Assembly: GCA_021793515.1 (NCBI GenBank)
Contig: JAJYSP010000008.1
Coordinates: 22,776 to 86,775, forward strand
DNA length: 64,000 nucleotides
Direction of reading: 5' to 3'
Source of the DNA: Actinomycetes bacterium
Lineage (GTDB): Bacteria > Actinomycetota > Acidimicrobiia > Acidimicrobiales > RAAP-2
Of the stretch, positions 43,975-53,135 are shown in pieces (the stretch's first letter is position 1; every line of letters starts with the position of its first letter). A program made the translations under genes and the position numbers. Under the pieces are notes generated by a model. The model worked only from the letters and a program-made list of their open reading frames with translations, had not been told where the DNA came from and ran no database searches.

Positions 43975-44778
43975 GTGACCCCTCAGGACCCTCCCCGCGG
44001 ACTGCGCGCCGTCGTCTCCCCCGTGGTCGGACTCGCCGTCGCCGAACGCCGAGTGGACGATCCTGTCGCCACGCTGATCTGTGTGCATGGAGGACTCGAC
44101 CGTGGTGGTTCCTTCGCGCGACTCGCGCGTCGCGTCGAGCGATTCGACGTCATTGCCTACGACCGGCGCGGCTATCAGGGATCGCGCGGTTCGGGACCAG
44201 CCACCCTCGAGCGCCACATCGAGGACCTCGTCGCCCTGGCGAGCGTCGAGGCCTCGCAACGACCCGTCATCGTCTTCGGGCATAGTTTTGGCGGCGTGGT
44301 CAGTTTCGGGGCCGCCCTACGCGATCCGTCGCTGTTCGCCCAGGTGATCAACTTCGAGGCACCGTTGCCCTGGGTGCTCCAGCGCGATCATCGCCGAGTC
44401 GCGCACGACGCTGATCCCTCCGAGGAGGCCGAACGATTCTTCAAACGGATGGTCTCGGTCGAGACATGGGAGCGGCTCAGTGAGGCCGAACGCAACTCGC
44501 GCCGACTCGACGGTGCGGCCCTCGTCGCCGACCTCTCAGTACTCAACGAGCCCGAACCCTTCCAGGTCGCCGACATCGCCGTGCCGACGATCTACGCCTT
44601 TGGCAGCTGGGCGCGCGCTCCCTACTACCGACAATTGACCGCGCTGCTCCACTCACGCAACCCACTTATTGAGGGAGTTGAGTTGCCCGACGCGGGCCAC
44701 GGTGCCCACCTCAGCCACCCCGATCAGCTCGCCCGATTGATCGAGCGGGCGTGGAACGACCTGTGCGCGTCGGCCTAA
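43975..44778 (+). CDS. Alpha/beta hydrolase
   Basis: The 267 residues have an oxyanion-hole VHGGLDRGG, the nucleophile elbow GHSFGG and a C-terminal DAGHGAHLSHPD segment carrying the catalytic His. The acid is probably in the FGSWARAP region. It is transcribed divergently from kgd and overlaps the epimerase gene by about 16 bp. Substrate unknown. Confidence 0.83.
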   Translation: MTPQDPPRGLRAVVSPVVGLAVAERRVDDPVATLICVHGGLDRGGSFARLARRVERFDVIAYDRRGYQGSRGSGPATLERHIEDLVALASVEASQRPVIVFGHSFGGVVSFGAALRDPSLFAQVINFEAPLPWVLQRDHRRVAHDADPSEEAERFFKRMVSVETWERLSEAERNSRRLDGAALVADLSVLNEPEPFQVADIAVPTIYAFGSWARAPYYRQLTALLHSRNPLIEGVELPDAGHGAHLSHPDQLARLIERAWNDLCASA

Positions 44779-45671
44779 CGGGGGCATCGGGCCTGATCGG
44801 AAGGGCGACCGCTCGGGCTCTAACGGAGCGGGGTGACACCGTGGTGACCTTTGTTCGCCCGACCGGTGGAACCGCGTCGGGCGAGACAATCCGGTGGGAT
44901 CCCACCGCCAATGACCTCGACGACGACGACCTGCGTCGAGTGGGTGGCCTTGACGCAATCGTGCACCTCGCGGGTGCCGGCATCGGCGACCGACGCTGGA
45001 GCGACGAGCGTAAGGCACTCATCCTCCAATCCCGCCTGAACTCGACGACGCTAGTAGTCCAGGCGCTCGAGTCTCTGGCGAGCGGTGTCGGGGTGCTCGC
45101 CAGCGGCTCGGCGATCGGCATCTACGGTTCGCGAGGCGCTGAGCTACTCGAGGAGACCTCGACGCACGGCAGCGACTTCCTCGCCTCGGTCTGTGAGGCC
45201 TGGGAAGACGCCGCCCAGCCGGCGGCCAACACGGGGACCGTGGTCACAACGTTACGCACCGGTATCGTTATGAGCGCCAGCGGTGGGGCACTCAAGCGAC
45301 AGTTGCCGTTGTTCAAGTTGGGCCTCGGCGGCGTCCTCGGCGATGGACGCCAGTGGATCAGCCCGATCGCGCTCGTCGATGAAGTGCGCGCAATCCTGTC
45401 ACTGATCGACCATCCAGAAGCGGGGCCCGTCAACCTCAGCGCACCTGATCCGGTGACGAATCGCGACTTTACCCGCGCGCTCGCACGCGCCCTAGGTCGT
45501 CCCGCGGTGTTACGCGTGCCCGCTTTCGCCCTCGCGGTCGCGCTCGGACCCGAACTAGCCCACGAGGCGGTACTCGCCAGCCAACGGGTCCAACCGGCGA
45601 GATTGATCGACCGGGGGTTCCGCTTCACGTGTCCGACGACGTCGGAAATCCTCGTGGCGGCGCTGCGCTGA
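44763..45671 (+). CDS. TIGR01777-family NAD(P)-dependent epimerase-like protein
   Basis: GTG 44763 gives 302 residues starting directly with the Rossmann VGLTGASGLIGRATARAL; a GTG at 44751 is an alternative. The family signatures are IVHLAGAGIGDRRWSDERK, the SRLNSTTLVVQAL segment, ASGSAIGIYGSRG, the RTGIVMSASGGALKRQLPLFKLGLGG loop and a C-terminal ~50-residue domain (RVPAFALAVALG). Family members are related to the SulA/YfcH group; the substrate is unknown. Probably co-transcribed with the upstream hydrolase. Confidence 0.85.
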   Translation: MRVGLTGASGLIGRATARALTERGDTVVTFVRPTGGTASGETIRWDPTANDLDDDDLRRVGGLDAIVHLAGAGIGDRRWSDERKALILQSRLNSTTLVVQALESLASGVGVLASGSAIGIYGSRGAELLEETSTHGSDFLASVCEAWEDAAQPAANTGTVVTTLRTGIVMSASGGALKRQLPLFKLGLGGVLGDGRQWISPIALVDEVRAILSLIDHPEAGPVNLSAPDPVTNRDFTRALARALGRPAVLRVPAFALAVALGPELAHEAVLASQRVQPARLIDRGFRFTCPTTSEILVAALR

Positions 45672-45997
45672 GCGTCGAACGCTTCATCGCAGTTACCGAC
45701 TAGTCGCGCTGATTCATAGACTGCTTATCGTGCCTGAAGCACCCGACAACGCCAACTGCGCGGCGAACCCCAAAATGGGTCCGGTGGGGTCCGTCACACG
45801 AAATTGTCTAACCCGACTCCCAACGACTAATCGTTACGGTGCAGGTCAGCGCCTATTTCTGGCGAGTTAATTCTTCCTTTGAATTGTGGTTCCTGCCACA
45901 CCGCACCAACATAAGAGTGGGATAAGGTGAGGACATCGTCACCAAAGGGTGACGAGAGCTGGCCACAGCGATGTGACCACTAGGGGAGGTTGAATCA
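45672..45997 (+). promoter_or_regulatory. Intergenic region and 5' UTR upstream of binding protein SBP1
   Basis: These 326 bases hold no gene. Near the 3' end are a TAAGGT box (45923-45928), a perfect hairpin TCGTCACC-AAAG-GGTGACGA (45936-45955) and a strong GGGAGG ribosome-binding site before the ATG at 45998. The promoter assignment is a guess from the box; the hairpin and RBS are direct. Confidence 0.45.
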
Positions 45998-47827
45998 ATG
46001 AATGTCCGTCGAAGGTTACGACTCGGCGCAACGCTGGCTATATCAGCCAGTTCGTTAGCGCTGGGTCTCACAATGGCTAGCTCAAGCCCAAGTGGCGCTT
46101 CTGCACCGAGGGGAACGATCACCTTCGCCGAAGCACCACAGACACCGCCGAACTACATCTTCCCTTACGTGGGATTCGCGAACTTCTCGGTCTCGACCCT
46201 CAACCAGTTCCAGATGTTGATGTTCCGACCGATGTATTGGTTCGGACTGGGTACCTCACCGGCGTATGTTCCCTCGTTGTCGCTGGCTAACTCGCCAGTA
46301 TGGTCCAACGGTAACAAGACGCTGACCATCAAGATGAAGGGCTGGAAGTTCGCCGACGGTCAGACCGTGGACGCGCAGTCAGTGATGTTCTTCCTCAACC
46401 TCTACAAGGCTGACCCGAAGGCATACGCCGGCTACGTTCCGGGATACGGCATTCCTGACCAGGTCACGAGCGCCACGGGGTCGGGCAACACCGTCGTCAT
46501 GACCTTCAACAAGCCGATCAACCAGAACTGGCTGCTCTACAACTACCTGTCGGAGATCACACCGTTCCCCGACTCGTGGGACATCACCGCTCCGGGACAG
46601 ACCTCGACCTGCGCCACTGGCGCGTTCGGTGCTGCGTCCACGGACACAGCGTGCAAGGCTGTTGAGGCCTACCTCGACGCCCAGTCCTCTAAGATCAGCA
46701 CGTACACCGACGCCATGTGGCAGAGCGGTGTCGACGGTCCGTGGAAGCTCCAGTCAATGGACACCCTCGGCAACGTCACCTTCGTGCCGAACACGCACTA
46801 CTCGGGCCCCCAGAAGGCTCAGGTCGCCATGGTGAAGGAAGTCCCGTTCGCCTCGGCCGACGCTGAGTTGAACGCCCTGCGCGCTGGCTCCGTTGACCTC
46901 GGGTACGTGGACACGACCCAGATCACGTCACCGGCACCGGGAATCGGCAAGGCCGGCCCGAACCTTGCGGCCCTCGCCGGTCGGTACAACCTGAAGTCGG
47001 GTCTGTCGTGGGCGTACAACTACGACCCGATCAACTTCTCGAAGACCAACCCGCTACAGGCCGTGTTCCACCAGCTGTACTTCCGCCAGGCGTTGCAGAC
47101 GGCGACGGACCAGAAGGGGATCATCAACAAGATCTTCAAGGGTTACGGAATCCCGACGTGGAGCCCGGTTCCTTACGGAGCACCTGCGTCGATCTCTAAG
47201 ACCCCGAAGAACCCGTACCCGTTCAGCCTGGCCAAGGCCAAGTCGCTACTGACCACGCACGGTTGGGCGTTGCGCGGTGGCGTGATGACCTGTGTCAAGC
47301 CCGGCGTCGGCCCCGCGCACTGTGGTGCTGGTGTTAAGGGTGGGACGAAGTTGAACCTCACCTACGAGTACGTCACTGGCGCACCCGCGGTCACCGAAAC
47401 GGTGAACGCTGAGGTCTCTGACTGGAAGACCATCGGGATCAACACCACGACCTCGACCAACACGTTCAACAACGTGATCAGTGGTTGTGGTCAGTCCGGT
47501 ACCCAGAAGTGGGAGATCTGCAGTTGGGGCGCTGGCTGGATTTACGCACCTGACTACTACCCGTCGGGTGAAGAGTTGCTCTACACCGGTGCTGGCTCGA
47601 ACAACGGCAGTTACTCGAACCCGAAGATGGACGCAATCATCCGCGCCACCTTCCAAGGTAACTCCACTTTGAGCGCGTACGCCCAGTACGCGGCCGACCA
47701 GGTCCCCGTTCTCTACCAGCCGACGCAGACGCCGGTCGGTGAGTTCATCAAGACCTTGAAGGGCGCGCCATCCGCACTCGTGCCGAGCGTGCTGCAGAAC
47801 TTCATGCCGGAGTACCTGCACTTCTAA
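45998..47827 (+). CDS. ABC transporter substrate-binding protein, family 5 (oligopeptide type), SBP1
   Basis: The 609 residues begin with a signal peptide ending near SPSGASA; there is no lipobox Cys. The mature part shows the SBP_bac_5 fold: TFAEAPQTPPNYIFP, LTIKMKGWKFADGQTVDAQSV (family signature) and GWIYAPDYYPSGEELLYTGAG. A strong GGGAGG site, a long 5' UTR and a strong terminator suggest high expression. It is paralogous to SBP2 (53927-55729). The fused double ATPase gene lies downstream, so it probably delivers peptides or similar ligands to this ABC system. Confidence 0.9.
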   Translation: MNVRRRLRLGATLAISASSLALGLTMASSSPSGASAPRGTITFAEAPQTPPNYIFPYVGFANFSVSTLNQFQMLMFRPMYWFGLGTSPAYVPSLSLANSPVWSNGNKTLTIKMKGWKFADGQTVDAQSVMFFLNLYKADPKAYAGYVPGYGIPDQVTSATGSGNTVVMTFNKPINQNWLLYNYLSEITPFPDSWDITAPGQTSTCATGAFGAASTDTACKAVEAYLDAQSSKISTYTDAMWQSGVDGPWKLQSMDTLGNVTFVPNTHYSGPQKAQVAMVKEVPFASADAELNALRAGSVDLGYVDTTQITSPAPGIGKAGPNLAALAGRYNLKSGLSWAYNYDPINFSKTNPLQAVFHQLYFRQALQTATDQKGIINKIFKGYGIPTWSPVPYGAPASISKTPKNPYPFSLAKAKSLLTTHGWALRGGVMTCVKPGVGPAHCGAGVKGGTKLNLTYEYVTGAPAVTETVNAEVSDWKTIGINTTTSTNTFNNVISGCGQSGTQKWEICSWGAGWIYAPDYYPSGEELLYTGAGSNNGSYSNPKMDAIIRATFQGNSTLSAYAQYAADQVPVLYQPTQTPVGEFIKTLKGAPSALVPSVLQNFMPEYLHF

Positions 47828-47850
47828 AGCTTCACCGAATACCGAACACC

Positions 47851-47887
47851 GCGAAGGCCCCCGATCGATCCGATCGGGGGCCTTCGC
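47851..47887 (+). terminator. Intrinsic terminator after SBP1
   Basis: A perfect 16-bp stem (GCGAAGGCCCCCGATC and its complement) with a 5-nt loop begins 24 bp after the SBP1 stop, followed by TTGC. It would separate SBP1 from the ATPase gene. Confidence 0.8.
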
Positions 47888-48113
47888 TTGCGCCTCGAGG
47901 GCGACGCGGCACGACTTCTCTTCACGCGGCCAAGCACCCTGACCCGTTGGGCGCTCAGCGGCGAACGGTATTGGCTGCCATCTCCCATCTCGACCGATAC
48001 TCATGATTTGGTCGATTGAACGGGAACCTGCACGCGCACAGAAGTCAGCGATCGAGACCCGGAAAACTCGAGTAACTAGGCCCGTGCGACCATGATGCGT
48101 GCTTCCCAGTGGG
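47888..48113. other. Intergenic stretch between SBP1 terminator and ATPase gene
   Basis: About 240 bases follow the terminator up to the ATPase promoter. No gene with a good start is visible; the total gap from the SBP1 stop is 300 bases. Confidence 0.4.
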
Positions 48114-48119
48114 TAGACT
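48114..48119 (+). promoter_or_regulatory. Possible leaderless-type -10 box TAGACT
   Basis: TAGACT is 8 nt before the ATG at 48128; no Shine-Dalgarno sequence is seen. Confidence 0.35.
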
Positions 48120-48127
48120 CGTTGCCT

Positions 48128-50161
48128 ATGTCGCCGTTGCTTTCGGTTTCCCATCTGAAGGTCCAATTCGCCACTCGTCAGTCATTCGCCACCGCCGTCG
48201 ACGACTTCTCTTTGGAGATCGAACCCGGCGAATGTGTGGGGCTCGTCGGCGAGTCTGGTTGTGGAAAGACCACGTCCGGTCTCGCGATCATGCGACTGCT
48301 CCCCGGGAGCGGACGCATCGTCGATGGCTCGATCGACTTTGACGGTACGAACCTGCTCGATCTCTCCGAACGCGAGATGCAGCATCAGCGGGGGAGCTCG
48401 ATTGCGCTTATCCCCCAGGACCCGATGAGCTCACTCAACCCCACCACGAAGATTGGTAAGCAGATCGCTGAAGGTCTGCGCATCCACAACGGTGCGAGTG
48501 ACGCCGACGCACAGCGTCGCGCGATTGAGGTCCTCGAGATGGTCGAGATGCCTCGGCCGGCCGAGCGGCTCAACCAGTATCCCTTCGAGCTGTCTGGTGG
48601 ACTGCGCCAGCGCGTGATCATCGCGATGGGACTCGTGTGCTCACCCAAGCTGCTCATCGCTGACGAACCGACGACCGCGCTCGACGTCACGATCCAGGCA
48701 CAGATCCTCGACCTGCTCGATCGACTGCGTAGCGACCTCAACATGGGCATCCTGTTGATCACCCACGACATGGGTGTGATCGCTGGGCGCGCCAACCGCG
48801 TCGTCGTGATGTACGGCGGTCGCAAGGTCGAAGAGGCGACGACCGACACACTCTTCAAGTCGATGAGGCACCCGTACTCGCAAGCGCTCCTCGCGTCAAT
48901 GCCGAGCATCGAGACGGCCTCTAAGACACACCTCACTTCGATTCCGGGACTCCCGCCGGACCTGACCAAGGAGATCATCGGCTGTCGTTTCGCACCCCGA
49001 TGCCTCTACGCCCAGGACGACTGCCGAGCGGTTGAGCCCGACCTCACCGGCACCAAGGACCACGGCTTCGCCTGCTTCCACCCGGTCGACGGACCCCGTG
49101 TCGAGATCCGTTCGGCCGAGGCCGCCTCGACCACGGCGGGCTCGGGCATCGAGATCCTCCGAGTCGAGAACCTGGTGAAGGAGTTCCCGATCAAGCGCGG
49201 GCTCATCCGCCGCCAGGTTGGTGCGATTCACGCGGTCTCGGGTATCTCGTTCTCAATTCAAGAGGGCGAAACCTTCGGGCTCGTCGGCGAATCCGGCTGT
49301 GGCAAGACGACCGTCGGGCGACTCATCGTCGGACTCGAGGGCGTGACTGCTGGCGACATCTCCTTCCAGGGCAAGAAGGTCTCTGGCAAAGGTCACAAGC
49401 CGACCCGTGAAGAACGTCGCAACCGTCAGATGATGTTCCAGGACCCGTACTCGTCACTGAATCCGCGCATGAAGGTCGGCGAGATCATCCGCGAGCCGCT
49501 CTCCATTCAGCACGAGGGCAGCCCGGCCGAACAACGTAAGAAGGTCGCGGAGTTGCTCCTCACCGTTGGGCTCGATCCAACGGCCTCTGACCGCTACCCC
49601 CACGAGTTCTCGGGTGGTCAGCGGCAACGTATCGGCCTCGCACGCGCGATTGCACTCAATCCGAAGTTGGTGATCGCCGACGAGCCGGTCTCGGCCCTCG
49701 ATGTCTCGATCCAAGCGCAGATCCTCAACCTGATGAAGGACCTTCAGCGCACGCACGGCCTGTCGTACGTGATGATCAGCCATGACCTCGCTGTCGTGTA
49801 CTACATGGCCGACTCGATAGGTGTCATGTACCTGGGCAAGCTCGTCGAGATCGGTGACGCCGAGTCGGTGTTCCGTAAATCAGCCCACCCGTACACCCAG
49901 GGCCTGCTCGATGCGGTACCGGTTCCCGATCCTGAGATGTCACGCCTTCGCCGTGGTCGTCAAGTGAAGGGTGAGCTCCCCTCGCCGGTGAACCCCCCCT
50001 CGGGCTGCCGATTCCGCACCCGATGCCCCCGTGCCCAGGACATCTGCGCGAACGAGGAACCGGAATTCCAGTACTTCAGCGAGACGCACCGGGCCGCGTG
50101 CCACTTCCCTCTGCAGACACCGGTGTCCATCATCTCGCGCAACATCACAGCCGGCCAGTAG
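48128..50161 (+). CDS. Fused double ATPase of oligopeptide-type ABC transporter (DppD-DppF fusion)
   Basis: ATG 48128 gives 677 residues; an upstream ATG (48092) lacks support. Two complete oligopeptide ATPase domains are joined. Domain 1 has GESGCGKTTS, the ELSGGLRQR signature and LLIADEPTTALDV. Domain 2 has GESGCGKTTV, FSGGQRQRIGLA and LVIADEPVSALDV. Each domain ends in the Cys-rich tail of this family (CRFAPRCLYAQDDC and CRFRTRCPRAQDIC), which binds an Fe-S cluster in some homologues. It should power the DppB/C-like permeases encoded convergently at 50897-52779. Confidence 0.92.
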   Translation: MSPLLSVSHLKVQFATRQSFATAVDDFSLEIEPGECVGLVGESGCGKTTSGLAIMRLLPGSGRIVDGSIDFDGTNLLDLSEREMQHQRGSSIALIPQDPMSSLNPTTKIGKQIAEGLRIHNGASDADAQRRAIEVLEMVEMPRPAERLNQYPFELSGGLRQRVIIAMGLVCSPKLLIADEPTTALDVTIQAQILDLLDRLRSDLNMGILLITHDMGVIAGRANRVVVMYGGRKVEEATTDTLFKSMRHPYSQALLASMPSIETASKTHLTSIPGLPPDLTKEIIGCRFAPRCLYAQDDCRAVEPDLTGTKDHGFACFHPVDGPRVEIRSAEAASTTAGSGIEILRVENLVKEFPIKRGLIRRQVGAIHAVSGISFSIQEGETFGLVGESGCGKTTVGRLIVGLEGVTAGDISFQGKKVSGKGHKPTREERRNRQMMFQDPYSSLNPRMKVGEIIREPLSIQHEGSPAEQRKKVAELLLTVGLDPTASDRYPHEFSGGQRQRIGLARAIALNPKLVIADEPVSALDVSIQAQILNLMKDLQRTHGLSYVMISHDLAVVYYMADSIGVMYLGKLVEIGDAESVFRKSAHPYTQGLLDAVPVPDPEMSRLRRGRQVKGELPSPVNPPSGCRFRTRCPRAQDICANEEPEFQYFSETHRAACHFPLQTPVSIISRNITAGQ

Positions 50162-50896
50162 ACGGGCGTCAGTGGACGTCTCAGATCGGTAACGCACGAC
50201 CGAGACGGTCACCGAACGAGTGATCACCGCACCCGTTCACCGGTTGGCGCCGCTGGACCGTGTCGAGTGACGAGATGCTGCGCTCAGCCCCAATCCACCA
50301 ATGCATCGACGCACGAATTCGATGCGCGTGTCACGCACGGTGGCGAAGCCCATGCTGCACTCGAGCTGCTCGCCGCCAAGTTCTCCGGGGTCACCACGCG
50401 GATTTATGAGCTCGCTTTGCACTGTCCAACGTCGTCCCTGGCTCGCATGCCTTACAGATACGGCGCTCAAGGCCTCTACAAGCCGCGTAGCGGCTCCGAA
50501 ACGATGTCGGCCGTCTTTCCCCCCTCTTTCCATGTGGATCGACTGTCGTGACGGCCCGTATGGAAAGCCGCGTGCTCGTCAAAGGGGCCATAGTCCGTCA
50601 TCACTTCGCCACTTGTGGCGATCCATCAGCGGCGCGTTCGATCGCTCCCCGATACAGCGAGGTGTTGAGCGTCGCCGGCCGTGGTGCACTGCTCGTCTGC
50701 GGCCACCTGAACGACACGAACCACACCGCGCTCGCTGTGTGGCGACGCCGGCCCGAGATCCGTGCCGTGGACTGGCTGGGAGCCAACGGGTGTAACCGTC
50801 TACGGGGTTGTGCGCCGTCCACCCAATCTTCGCAAGGTGTCGTCGCGAGATGTGGTCGCGTGTCGTGCCAGCCGCGGTGGTCGACACGACACACGG
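50162..50896. other. Long intergenic stretch (735 bp), no confident gene
   Basis: This lies between the convergent ATPase and permease genes. Several frames are open on both strands (for example 50548-50910 on +, with VLSVAGRGALLVCGHLND), but none has a recognised domain, a good start or a clear advantage over the others. It may be a decayed gene or a convergent spacer. Confidence 0.4.
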
Positions 50897-51811
50897 TCAA
50901 CGCTGGATGAGTCGAACCTCGAAGATGTCGCGCAGTGCGTCGCCGATGTAGTTGATCGCGACCACAACGAGAATGAAGACGACCGCTAACGGGTAGATCT
51001 CCCACCAGTAGCCATTCTGGAGCTGATTGGTTCCCTGTTGGAGCATCGTGCCCCAGTCAGTCTGCGGCGCCACGATTCCGAGCCCGAGGAACCCGAGGGC
51101 GGAGAGGAACAGGATCGCGTCCGCAATCGAGAAGGTCGCCACCGTGACGATGTTGCTGATCGAGTTGGGATAGACGTGACGGCGGATGATCCGCATCCGT
51201 CCCGCACCCATTGATCTCGCCGCCTGCGAATACTCCAGGTCTCGTATCAGCAGTGCGTCACCTCGGATGATGCGGGCGTTACCCCACCAGCCGGTGAACC
51301 CGATGATCAAGATGAGCAGCATGGTCGTGCGATTGAAGATCGTGACGAGCGCGATAAGCAGGAACAGGTACGGGATCGACAAGAACGCGTCCAGGATTCG
51401 CATCATGATCGTGTCGGTGATCCCACCAAAGAAACCCGAGACCATCCCGTAGATCGTGCCAACCACGATCGTGATCATGCCGGCGAGGAAGCCCAGTGCG
51501 AGCGAGTACTCGCCACCGTAGGCGATACGGCCCAACTCGTCGAAACCGCTCGAGTCTGTCCCGAGTGGATTGTGCATCGACGGCGGTGCGTTCCACGTCA
51601 CATTGAACGTGGCCGCCTGATTGGTCTGGTTCGTCGGGTGAAAGATCGGCCACAGGTAGCAGAAGAGCGTGATGAAGACCACGTAGGCCAGAGAGGCGAC
51701 GGCCAACTTGTTGTGGACGAAGATCCGTATCCGCTGGCGCCACAGTGGGTCGATCTTGCCGATATCACTGGCCAGCGCAGCGCTATCGGGAGTGGAGGCG
51801 ATAGTGGTCAC
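50897..51811 (-). CDS. Peptide-type ABC transporter permease, DppC-like
   Basis: The 304 residues have about six membrane segments and the EAA loop GGWWGNARIIRGDALLIRDLEYSQAARSMGAG region typical of the DppC/OppC branch, including HVYPNSISNIVTVATF. A long N-terminal cytoplasmic stretch precedes the first segment. GTG 51811 with a GGAAAG site overlaps the DppB-like stop. It should pair with the DppB-like permease and the fused ATPase. Confidence 0.9.
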   Translation of the reverse strand: MTTIASTPDSAALASDIGKIDPLWRQRIRIFVHNKLAVASLAYVVFITLFCYLWPIFHPTNQTNQAATFNVTWNAPPSMHNPLGTDSSGFDELGRIAYGGEYSLALGFLAGMITIVVGTIYGMVSGFFGGITDTIMMRILDAFLSIPYLFLLIALVTIFNRTTMLLILIIGFTGWWGNARIIRGDALLIRDLEYSQAARSMGAGRMRIIRRHVYPNSISNIVTVATFSIADAILFLSALGFLGLGIVAPQTDWGTMLQQGTNQLQNGYWWEIYPLAVVFILVVVAINYIGDALRDIFEVRLIQR

Positions 51812-52779
51812 GAACTCTTTCCTTCAATGCGAATACGTGGATTGACCAGGCCGAGAACGACATCGGCGATGAGATTCCCAAGGAGCGTCATGATCGTCAC
51901 CAGCATCGTGATACCGAGCACGGTGGGCACGTCGACGTTGACGGCGGCATTGACCGTCTGCATGCCCAGGCCCTCATAGTTAAAGACGCTTTCGATGATG
52001 AGTGCACCGCCGAATAGCGCGGGGATGGAGAGTCCGAGGATGGTCACGATGGGACCGAGGGCATTACGGAACGCGTGACGCATCAAAACTCGGCGATTCG
52101 AACAACCTTTGGCCTTAGCGGTGCGGATGTAGTCCTGGACTAGCACCTCGAGCACCGTGCCGCGCATGAACCGGCTCAGTCCTGCCACCGACAACAGCGT
52201 CAAGCTCGCCACGGGCAGAATAAAGCCCTTTGGATCAGTGAACATCGCCCAGGGCGCGACGCTCGTGGGCGGCGAGATCGGCAGATGCGGCCAGTGGAAA
52301 CCGAAGGCGTCCATCATCAACAAGCAGAGGAGGAAGGACGGCATCGCGTACAACACGAACGCCGAACCGGTCGCGGCGTAGTCCACGATCGTATTGCGAC
52401 GGGCCGCCTGGTACATGCCGAGCGGAATCGCGATCAAGACCGTGAGCAGGAGTGCGGCACCAGCCAGCCAGACCGTTCGGGGCACGTACAGCGAAATGAT
52501 CTGCCAAACGGTCATGTTCTGCTTGTAGGACGTGCCCAGGTTGAAGTGTACGAACGTCTGGAGAATGTAGTTCCAGAATCGTACGAAGAACGGGTGGTTC
52601 ATGCCATGTTGCGCACCCCAGTAGGCGACTCGCGCTTTGGTCGCGTTCGTCCCGAGGATTGCATACGCGGGCGCGAGAATCCCCTCCTGCTGAAAATACG
52701 GCAAGGAGAACGTGAAGAACATGACGATGAGCAAGACCACGAGGGACTGAAATAGTCGACGAATGATGTACTGCAGCAC
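51808..52779 (-). CDS. Peptide-type ABC transporter permease, DppB-like
   Basis: The 323 residues have six predicted membrane segments. The N-terminal segment is MLQYIIRRLFQSLVVLLIV. A periplasmic-type loop and SRFMRGTVLEVLVQDYIRTA with AKGCSNRRVLMRHAFRNAL follow; this is the EAA loop that contacts the ATPases. GTG 52779 follows a TAGCAT box by six bases. The gene overlaps the DppC-like gene by 4 bp. Confidence 0.92.
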   Translation of the reverse strand: MLQYIIRRLFQSLVVLLIVMFFTFSLPYFQQEGILAPAYAILGTNATKARVAYWGAQHGMNHPFFVRFWNYILQTFVHFNLGTSYKQNMTVWQIISLYVPRTVWLAGAALLLTVLIAIPLGMYQAARRNTIVDYAATGSAFVLYAMPSFLLCLLMMDAFGFHWPHLPISPPTSVAPWAMFTDPKGFILPVASLTLLSVAGLSRFMRGTVLEVLVQDYIRTAKAKGCSNRRVLMRHAFRNALGPIVTILGLSIPALFGGALIIESVFNYEGLGMQTVNAAVNVDVPTVLGITMLVTIMTLLGNLIADVVLGLVNPRIRIEGKSS

Positions 52780-52785
52780 GTGCGA

Positions 52786-52791
52786 ATGCTA
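52786..52791 (-). promoter_or_regulatory. Leaderless-type -10 box TAGCAT
   Basis: On the minus strand TAGCAT is 6 nt before the GTG at 52779. Confidence 0.5.
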
Positions 52792-53135
52792 GCAGCACCG
52801 AACGGTATTTCCATGTCGTTGAGCGTTGGCGGGTTCCTTCAAAAGTCCTGGTCATCTCGGTGTTCCCCAACACGCACCTCGATACGTTTCGAGAATTTCT
52901 GCCAACCACCACGCTCTGGTTCGTCACACGGCCACCGATTTCGCGACCCACGCGTGAGCCCCATCGACTCTTCTTTAACGCACGACGATGGTCATGAAAT
53001 GGGCGACACGAATGGGACGATCGACTCGTTGACACACCACGGTGTCTCGGTCGCTGCAGTGCGCCCTCTCCTGATAGCGGTTCACCTCGACCGCGCGGCG
53101 GAGCCGACTCCGGCACCACCAATTGCAGCGTTGCT
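52792..53135. other. Intergenic stretch, no confident gene
   Basis: About 345 bases lie between the DppB-like promoter and the mycothiol-type enzyme gene. A + frame (52780-53211) is open but low-complexity and overlaps the promoter. I do not call a gene. Confidence 0.4.

Noticed and set aside
50301..50910. Overlapping ORFs in the 735-bp spacer
   Set aside because: No frame has a recognisable domain or start signal; composition resembles non-coding GC-rich DNA.
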